Of a stretch of DNA of 64,000 nucleotides, positions 58,682-64,000 are shown piece after piece (position 1 is the stretch's first letter; each line of letters opens with the position of its first letter). Source of the DNA: Sphingomonas gilva (GTDB lineage Bacteria; Pseudomonadota; Alphaproteobacteria; Sphingomonadales; Sphingomonadaceae); contig NZ_QWLV01000006.1 in NCBI RefSeq assembly GCF_003515075.1, positions 149,412-213,411 of the forward strand, given 5' to 3'. The notes under the pieces were generated by a model. The model saw nothing but the letters and a program-made list of their open reading frames with translations, did not search any database and was not told where the DNA came from. Both the position numbers and the translations under genes were made by a program.

Positions 58682-59059
58682 ATGATCGATCATATCGGGC
58701 TCAACATCAGCGATTTCGCGCGGTCGCGGGCGTTTTACGAGGCGGCGCTCGCGCCGCTCGGCATCCGCACCGTCCGCACCGAGACCAACACGCTGGGCAA
58801 CCAGGCGCTGCTGATGGGCGACGACGAGATCTTCTTCGTCATCGCCGATGGCGAGCAGCCGGGCGAAGGCAGCCATGTCGCTTTCCGCGCCAAGACCGCG
58901 GCGTAGGTCGACGCCTTCCACGCAGCCGCGCTCGAGGCGGGCGGCAAGGACAACGGCGCGCCGGGGCTGCGGCCGCAATATGAGGGGCGCTACTACGCCG
59001 CCTTCGCGCTCGATCCCGATGGGATCAATGTCGAGGCGGTGTGCCATCTGCCCGAATGA
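58682..59059 (+). pseudogene. VOC (glyoxalase-like) family gene with in-frame amber stop
   Basis: MIDHIGLNISDFARSRAFYE begins a VOC domain, but an in-frame TAG at 58904-58906 follows FRAKTAA. Without it the frame continues as VDAFHAAALEAGGKDNGAPG and on to DPDGINVEAVCHLPE and a TGA at 59057, a normal 125-residue VOC protein. The break truncates the second beta-alpha-beta half. A neighbouring intact VOC gene follows. An assembly error is possible, because the start of this gene reappears at 63964. Confidence 0.8.
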
Positions 59060-59068
59060 GGAGGCCCG

Positions 59069-59470
59069 ATGCTTGACCATTTCGGCTTTCGCGTCGCCGA
59101 TCTGGCGCGGTCGCGCCGTTTCTATGACGCGACGATGGGTGCGATCGGGCTGGCGGTGATCGACAATTCGCCGACATCGTTCCTGATCGGACGGAGTGCC
59201 GAAGCGCCGATCCCCTTTCTGTGGATCGGCACCGACCGGCCCGTTTTCTGGCGCGAGGGTGACCGGACCTCGGCGAGTCCGCTGCATGTCGCCTTCTCGG
59301 CCGCGGACCTCGCAGCGGTCGACGCGTTCCACGAGGCGGGTCTGGCGGCCGGCGGCACCGACAATGGCGCGCCGGGCCCGCGCGGCGGCGAGGCGCAGCA
59401 TTATTATGCCGCGTTCCTGATCGATCCCGACGGCAACAGTATCGAGGCGGGTTTCCGCGAGATGCCATGA
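59069..59470 (+). CDS. VOC (glyoxalase/bleomycin resistance-like) family protein
   Basis: The 133-residue protein has paired beta-alpha-beta-beta-beta units (MLDHFGFRVADLARSRRFYDATM...LHVAFSAADLAAVDAFHEAGLAAGG...YYAAFLIDPDGNSIEA). Metal ligands can be placed at His4, His91 and the Glu in NSIEA. The substrate is unknown. It is an intact relative of the broken gene just upstream, and its stop overlaps the start of the DUF488 gene. Confidence 0.88.
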   Translation: MLDHFGFRVADLARSRRFYDATMGAIGLAVIDNSPTSFLIGRSAEAPIPFLWIGTDRPVFWREGDRTSASPLHVAFSAADLAAVDAFHEAGLAAGGTDNGAPGPRGGEAQHYYAAFLIDPDGNSIEAGFREMP

Positions 59471-59898
59471 AGGTGTTCACTATCGGCTATGAAGGCGCGA
59501 CCATGGCCGAATTCCTCGCCACATTGCGCAAGGCCGGTGTCGAGCGGGTGATCGACGTGCGCGCGCTGCCGTTGTCGCGGCGCCCCGGCTTCTCCAAATC
59601 GAGCCTGGCGGCGGAGCTGGAGGCGGTGGGGATCGACTATGTCCATCTGAAGCCGCTCGGCACGCCCAAGCCGGGGCGCGACGCGGCGAAGAAGGGGGAC
59701 CGGGCGACGCTGGAGGCGGTCTATGCCGGGCAGCTCGAACTGCCCGAGGCGCGGGCCGCGGCGGCGCGGATGCGCGAACTGGCGGCGGAGAAGCCGAGCG
59801 CGCTGCTCTGCTTCGAACGCGATCCCGGCATGTGCCACCGGACGCTGCTGCTGGCGGCGGAAGGCGAGGAGGCGGAGGTTGTGGATCTGGTGGTTTGA
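59467..59898 (+). CDS. DUF488 family protein
   Basis: The 143-residue protein begins MKVFTIGYEGATMAEFLATL and contains VIDVRALPLSRRPGFSK and LLCFERDPGMCHRTLLL, the conserved DUF488 signatures with Asp, Arg and Cys-His residues. The function is not established. It overlaps the preceding VOC gene in ATGA. Confidence 0.88.
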   Translation: MKVFTIGYEGATMAEFLATLRKAGVERVIDVRALPLSRRPGFSKSSLAAELEAVGIDYVHLKPLGTPKPGRDAAKKGDRATLEAVYAGQLELPEARAAAARMRELAAEKPSALLCFERDPGMCHRTLLLAAEGEEAEVVDLVV

Positions 59899-59974
59899 GG
59901 GAGAATTGGCCGGCAAGCCTTCGAGGAATTTCTTCGTCTGATCTATACGCGCACGAACCGCGTCAACTCTCGAC

Positions 59975-60091
59975 GGTCATGCCGGACCCTCCGACAGGCT
60001 CGGGACGCGCTTGTTCCGGCATCCATCTCTCCAAAACGCGTGAGCTGTGCTGTTTGGCACGATGGACCCGGAACAAGTCCGGGGGGTGACG
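59975..60091. mobile_element. GIY-YIG repeat element, ORF-less unit
   Basis: The left arm (GGTCATGCCGGACC, insert CTCCGACAGGCTCGGGAC, CTTGTTCCGGCATCCATC) to 60027 and the right arm 60060-60091 (CGATGGACCCGGAACAAG, TCCGGGGGGTGACG) match the elements at 16947 and 17402. The 32 bases between them retain CGTGAGCT and GTTTGGCA, which resemble the edges around the GIY-YIG gene in the full unit. This looks like a near-complete deletion derivative. Confidence 0.6.
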
Positions 60092-60181
60092 TGGTGGCAA
60101 TGGATGCAGTCCCGAATGCAGGGGAGGATTTAGATCAGCCCGTCACCGGCAGCCGAAGCTTGCCATACTCGTTGCGTTCCA

Positions 60182-60205
60182 GGCCCTGCCTGCGCAGGGG
60201 CGACG
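60182..60205. repeat. CGTCGCCCCTGC-family repeat, half copy
   Basis: GGCCCTGCCTGCGCAGGGG CGACG matches only the right arm of the family. No left arm is found within 200 bases upstream. It lies next to the ORF-less GIY-YIG element in a 324-base gene-free interval (59899-60222) that holds nothing else recognisable. Confidence 0.6.
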
Positions 60206-60222
60206 GGCTTGTTTCCAAAAAT

Positions 60223-60585
60223 CTACCCGCAGCGGACCGTCGTGATCACGTTCTTGTCGTCGACCTCGATGTTCAGCCGGTCGTTGCGGTAATCCATCGT
60301 CACCGCCATGCCGGGGCGGATCAGGCGCATCGACCTGGCGTTGCTGCGCGTCTGCGCGTCCTGGCCCACCGCTTCGGTATAGGGCTTGCCGGCAAGGTCC
60401 TGCACGGCTTCGGCGTCGCACACCATCGGCATGTCCGCCATGCCTTCGCCCGCCGGCGTCTGCGTGTTGCTTGCGGGCGCCACGGTCTCGTCCGCCGACG
60501 CCTGATCGGCGTTGTTCATCGCGGGCGTCTGGGTGCAGGCCATGGCGAGTGCCGCCAGCGGCAAGAGGGCGATCGAGCGGGTCAT
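60223..60585 (-). CDS. I78-like peptidase inhibitor lipoprotein
   Basis: The 120-residue protein has a signal peptide with a lipobox (LAALAMACTQ, Cys17) and a C-terminal I78 inhibitor-like domain (CDAEAVQDLAGKPYTEAVGQDAQTRSNA...YRNDRLNIEVDDKNVITTVRCG). Family members inhibit serine proteases in some cases. It begins right after the rnd stop on the same strand and is probably cotranscribed. Confidence 0.8.
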   Translation of the reverse strand: MTRSIALLPLAALAMACTQTPAMNNADQASADETVAPASNTQTPAGEGMADMPMVCDAEAVQDLAGKPYTEAVGQDAQTRSNARSMRLIRPGMAVTMDYRNDRLNIEVDDKNVITTVRCG

Positions 60586-61764
60586 CTATGCATTCTCCCC
60601 TTCGGTGCGGGTCATCTTGAGCTTGCCGTTCACGACGGCGAAGGCAAGCCGGCCTTCGACCAGATCCAACGCGTCGCGGCCGAACTGGTCGCATCGCCAG
60701 CCTTCGAGGATCGACAGCCCCTCGCGCTGCCCCGCCGCCAGCGCTTCCAGATCGTCCGAGCGGCCGAGCAGCCGCGGGGCGACGTTGATCTCCTTGGCGC
60801 GGATCTTGAGCAGCAGCTTCAGGAGGTCCGCGACCAGCGCGCCCTCCTTGCCCAGGCCCGGCTTCCTGTCCTCGCGCGCGGGCAACTCGCTCGCGGGCAT
60901 GGGCGCCGCCGCGGCGATCGCCTCCATCATCCGCCGGCCGATGTCGTTCCCCGCCCAGCTCGCCGAAAGTCCGCGCACCCTGGCGAGGTCGGCCTGCTGG
61001 CGCGGCGGGTTGCCGGCGAGATCGGCGATCGTCTCGTCCTTGGCGATGCGGCCGCGCGGCAGGTTCTTGGTCTGCGCCTCGCGCTCGCGCCACGCGGCCA
61101 GCGCCTTCAGCCGGCCCAGCACCTCCGGCTTGCGGCTGGCGATGCGGATGCGCTGCCAGGCGAGCTCGGGCGGATTCTCGTAATTGAATGGATCGGCGAT
61201 CCGCTCCATCTCCTGGTCGAGCCATTCGCCGCGGCCGGTTTTCTTGAGCTTCTCCAGCATCCGCGGGAAGATCTTCACCAGATGCGTGACGTCGGCGATC
61301 GCATAGTCGATCTGGCGCTTGTCGAGCGGCCGGCGGCTCCAGTCGGTGAAGCGCGCGCCCTTGTCGAGCGCGACGCCCAGCCACGCATCGACCAGGTTCG
61401 AATAGCCGATCTGCTCGCCCTGCCCGAGCGCCATCGCCGCGATCTGGGTGTCGAACAGCGGGTGCGGCGTCTTGCCGGTCAGGTTGTGGACGATCTCGAT
61501 GTCCTGGCCGCCGGCGTGGAACACCTTCAGCACGTCCTCGTTCGTCGTCAGCAGGTCGAGCAGCGGCTTGAGGTCGATGCCCGGCGCCATCGGGTCGATC
61601 GCCGCCGCCTCGTTCTCGTCGGCGATCTGGATCAGGCACAGTTCTGGCCAATAGCTGTTCTCGCGCATGAATTCGGTATCGACCGCGACGAAGGGCGAAT
61701 CGGCCAGACGGGCGCAGAGATTGGCGAGAGCGGCCGAGTCCGTAATCAGGTCATGGATATGCAT
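60586..61764 (-). CDS. rnd: Ribonuclease D
   Basis: This 3'-5' exoribonuclease trims tRNA precursors. The 392-residue protein has the DEDD residues: Asp29 and Glu31 in VAVDTEFMRE, Asp in HAGGQDIEIV and the fourth acidic residue in YAIADVTHLV. An HRDC domain (ALAAWREREAQTKNLPRGRIAKDETIADLA) follows. It is divergent from aspS. Confidence 0.95.
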   Translation of the reverse strand: MHIHDLITDSAALANLCARLADSPFVAVDTEFMRENSYWPELCLIQIADENEAAAIDPMAPGIDLKPLLDLLTTNEDVLKVFHAGGQDIEIVHNLTGKTPHPLFDTQIAAMALGQGEQIGYSNLVDAWLGVALDKGARFTDWSRRPLDKRQIDYAIADVTHLVKIFPRMLEKLKKTGRGEWLDQEMERIADPFNYENPPELAWQRIRIASRKPEVLGRLKALAAWREREAQTKNLPRGRIAKDETIADLAGNPPRQQADLARVRGLSASWAGNDIGRRMMEAIAAAAPMPASELPAREDRKPGLGKEGALVADLLKLLLKIRAKEINVAPRLLGRSDDLEALAAGQREGLSILEGWRCDQFGRDALDLVEGRLAFAVVNGKLKMTRTEGENA

Positions 61765-61859
61765 CGCGGCCCCATAGCTGAGGCGGTGCGCCTTGACAAA
61801 AGGGGGTTGGGCGGGGATGCGCGCGGCCTTCCGAACGGCATTTTCAAGAGATCGCGGTC

Positions 61860-63677
61860 ATGCACGCCTATCGTACCCACACCTGCGCCGCCCTGCGCGA
61901 ATCCGATGTCGGCCAGACGGTCCGCGTCTCCGGCTGGGTGCACCGGAAGCGCGATCACGGCGATCTCGTCTTCGTCGACCTGCGCGACCATTACGGCCTG
62001 ACCCAGATCGTCACCGAGGTCGACGGCCCCGCCTTCAAGGTGATCGAGTCGCTGCGGGCGGAATCGGTGGTGACGATCACCGGCAAGGTGGTCGCGCGCG
62101 CGGCGGAGGCGGTGAACCCCAACCTGCCGACCGGCGCGGTCGAGATCCGCGCGGAGGAGGCGATCGTCCAGTCCGCCGCGCAGGACCTGCCGATGCCGGT
62201 CGCGGGCGACGCCGACTACCCCGAGGACATCCGCCTCAAATACCGCTTCCTCGATCTCCGCCGCGAACGGCTGCACGCCAACATCATGCTGCGCTCGAAC
62301 GTCATCGCCAGCATCCGCCGCCGCATGGTCGAATCCGGCTTCACCGAGTTCCAGACGCCGATCCTGACCGCGTCCTCGCCGGAGGGCGCGCGCGACTATC
62401 TGGTCCCCAGCCGCGTCCATCCGGGCAAGTTCTACGCGCTTCCCCAGGCGCCGCAGATGTTCAAGCAGCTGCTGATGGTCGCGGGCTTCGACCGCTATTT
62501 CCAGATCGCCCCCTGCTTCCGCGACGAGGACGCGCGCGCCGACCGTTCGCCGGGCGAGTTCTACCAGCTCGATTTCGAAATGAGCTTCGTCACGCAGGAC
62601 GATGTCTTCAATGCGATAGAGCCCGTTCTTCACGGCGTGTTCGAGGAGTTCGCCGATTGGCAGGGCAGGGGCCGCAGCGTGTCCGCCGCACCCTTCCCGC
62701 GCATTCCCTACCGCGAATCGATGCTCAAATACGGCAACGACAAGCCCGATCTGAGGAACCCGCTGATCATCGCCGACGTCTCAGATCACTTCCGTGGCTC
62801 GGGCTTCGGCCGCTTCGCCTCGATCGTCGAGGGCGGCGACGTCGTCCGCGCGATCCCCGCGCCGGGCACCGCCGAGAAGAGCCGCAAGTTCTTCGACGAC
62901 ATGAACGCCTGGGCGCAGTCGGAGGGCTTTCCCGGCCTGGGCTACGCCACGCGCAAGGGCGGCGAATGGGGCGGCCCGATCGCCAAGAACCACGGCGAGG
63001 ACAAGATGAACGCGCTGGCGGACGCGCTCGGCCTCGGCCCGGACGACGGCATCTTCTTCGCCGCGGGCAAGGAAGCGCAGGCCGCGAAGCTCGCCGGCCT
63101 CGCCCGCACCCGCGTCGGCGAGCAGCTCGAGCTGATCGACCAGGACCGCTTCGAATTCTGCTGGATCGTCGATTTCCCGATGTTCGAGTATGACGAGGAC
63201 GCGAAGAAGGTGGACTTCAGCCACAACCCCTTCAGCATGCCGCAGGGCGAGATGGAGGCGCTGGAGACCAAGGACCCGCTCGACATCCTCGCCTATCAGT
63301 ACGACATCGTCTGCAACGGCGTGGAACTGTCCTCGGGCGCGATCCGCAACCACCGGCCGGACATCATGTACAAGGCGTTCGAGATCGCCGGCTACAGCCA
63401 GGCCGATGTCGACACCAATTTCGCCGGCATGATCAACGCGTTCAAATGCGGCGCCCCGCCGCACGGCGGGTCGGCCCCCGGCATCGACCGCATCGTCATG
63501 CTTCTGGCCGGCGAGCCCAATATCCGCGAGGTCGTGCTGTTCCCGATGAACCAGCGCGCCGAGGACCTGATGATGGGGGCGCCCGGTCCGGTCACCGCCA
63601 AGCAGCTCAGGGAGCTCAACATCCGCTTGGTGGAGCAGCCCGGCGTCAAGGCGGCCGCCCTGGTCGCGCCGGAGTAA
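61860..63677 (+). CDS. aspS: Aspartyl-tRNA synthetase
   Basis: The 605-residue class II synthetase has the N-terminal OB-fold ([26 protein letters not shown]), motif 2 [19 protein letters not shown], a bacterial GAD insertion and motif 3 [15 protein letters not shown]. With GatCAB also encoded here it may charge tRNA(Asn) with Asp for later transamidation, though discrimination cannot be judged from this sequence alone. Confidence 0.97.
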   Translation: MHAYRTHTCAALRESDVGQTVRVSGWVHRKRDHGDLVFVDLRDHYGLTQIVTEVDGPAFKVIESLRAESVVTITGKVVARAAEAVNPNLPTGAVEIRAEEAIVQSAAQDLPMPVAGDADYPEDIRLKYRFLDLRRERLHANIMLRSNVIASIRRRMVESGFTEFQTPILTASSPEGARDYLVPSRVHPGKFYALPQAPQMFKQLLMVAGFDRYFQIAPCFRDEDARADRSPGEFYQLDFEMSFVTQDDVFNAIEPVLHGVFEEFADWQGRGRSVSAAPFPRIPYRESMLKYGNDKPDLRNPLIIADVSDHFRGSGFGRFASIVEGGDVVRAIPAPGTAEKSRKFFDDMNAWAQSEGFPGLGYATRKGGEWGGPIAKNHGEDKMNALADALGLGPDDGIFFAAGKEAQAAKLAGLARTRVGEQLELIDQDRFEFCWIVDFPMFEYDEDAKKVDFSHNPFSMPQGEMEALETKDPLDILAYQYDIVCNGVELSSGAIRNHRPDIMYKAFEIAGYSQADVDTNFAGMINAFKCGAPPHGGSAPGIDRIVMLLAGEPNIREVVLFPMNQRAEDLMMGAPGPVTAKQLRELNIRLVEQPGVKAAALVAPE

Positions 63678-63680
63678 GAT

Positions 63681-63705
63681 CCTCCCCCAGCTTGTCTGGG
63701 GGAGG
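63681..63705 (+). terminator. Hairpin after aspS
   Basis: CCTCCCCCA (63681-63689) and TGGGGGAGG (63697-63705) form a 9-base stem 4 bases after the aspS stop. There is no T-run. A following GGGACCAGCCGCAGGCTGG also folds. These belong to common sphingomonad intergenic palindromes and may end the transcript. Confidence 0.5.
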
Positions 63706-63765
63706 GGGACCAGCCGCAGGCTGGTGGAGGGGGAAGCGCCGCGAGCGGATCGCTTGTGGCGGGGG

Positions 63766-63870
63766 CCCCCCCCCCCCCCCCCCCGCGCCCCCCCCCCCCC
63801 CCCCCCGCCGGCCCCCCCCCCCCCCGCCCCCCCCCCCACCCCCACCCCCCCCCCCCCCCCCCCCCCCCGC
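63766..63870. other. Near-pure poly-C tract, probable sequencing or assembly artefact
   Basis: Roughly 100 bases are almost all C, with only isolated G, GG and A. Nothing else in the window resembles it. It directly precedes an exact copy of an upstream segment. Real DNA of this kind is improbable, and it looks like low-quality homopolymer output joined to a misplaced fragment. Confidence 0.75.
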
Positions 63871-63873
63871 GCC

Positions 63874-64000
63874 AAAACACCTGTCTTCCGGTTTGAATGG
63901 GGGGAAGACGGTGCCTCCCGGCGAATCGTGGAGCCAGCCGCCGTCGCGCGCGTTATCACCCGCATGATCGATCATATCGGGCTCAACATCAGCGATTTCG
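63874..64000. repeat. Exact copy of 58592-58718
   Basis: All 127 bases from 63874 to the window end match 58592-58718, including the start of the broken VOC gene (ATG at 63964). Whether the copy continues past the window cannot be seen. Confidence 0.9.

Noticed and set aside
61793..61821. Sigma-70 promoter for aspS
   Set aside because: A TTGACA is present, but no acceptable -10 lies at 16-18 bases.
63392..63975. Glycine- or proline-rich frames across the poly-C tract
   Set aside because: They are products of the homopolymer artefact.

Overview
The window reads as a chromosomal segment of a high-GC alphaproteobacterium, most likely a member of the Sphingomonadaceae (Sphingomonas or a close relative). 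This rests on protein character (GatCAB amidotransferase, TrmFO, long LeuA, class I IlvC, a Ccm cytochrome c system, many SPOR-domain and MarR/GbsR-type proteins) and on dense intergenic palindromic repeats of kinds common in that family. It is an inference, because no 16S rRNA gene is present. Nearly all genes are core housekeeping genes. The accessory content lies in the spaces between them.

Layout. 1-10 kb: the end of a short-chain dehydrogenase, then a minus-strand branched-chain amino acid block (ilvB-ilvN-ilvC, a TonB-like gene, a YceI gene, leuA), with miaA and serB head to head. 10-16 kb: a ParA-type ATPase and a possible ribbon-helix-helix partner between two SPOR proteins, then pyrB with a dihydroorotase-like gene that has lost its catalytic residues. 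16-19 kb: a 2OG-Fe(II) oxygenase, a tandem GIY-YIG repeat element, ruvX and a DUF3089 hydrolase. 19-25 kb: gatC-gatA, a PIN/RHH toxin-antitoxin pair, gatB and small hypothetical genes. 25-38 kb: tRNA-Leu and the proteostasis block tig, clpP, clpX, lon, followed by hupB, tRNA-Val, a second 2OG oxygenase and tRNA-His. 38-45 kb: a leucine dehydrogenase-like gene and ccmCDEFGHI, without ccmA or ccmB. 45-50 kb: the fatty acid cluster fabD-fabG-acpP-fabF-mltG, interrupted by a GxxExxY nuclease-like element. 50-54 kb: three TadE/TadG-like genes. 54-64 kb: assorted genes including trmFO, a GbsR-type regulator with its own operator, VOC and DUF488 genes, rnd and aspS. The window ends in an anomalous poly-C tract followed by an exact copy of an upstream 127-base stretch, which looks like an assembly artefact.

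The most unusual signal is the pairing of small nuclease-like genes with cognate inverted repeats. A GIY-YIG gene sits inside one palindrome family, with a complete, an internally deleted and an ORF-less copy. A PD-(D/E)XK-type GxxExxY gene sits inside a second, unrelated family, with ORF-less copies elsewhere, and it splits the fab cluster. A third palindrome family appears five times with no gene inside. This suggests two independent nuclease-linked repeat systems with autonomous-like and non-autonomous-like copies, by analogy with RAYT/REP elements.
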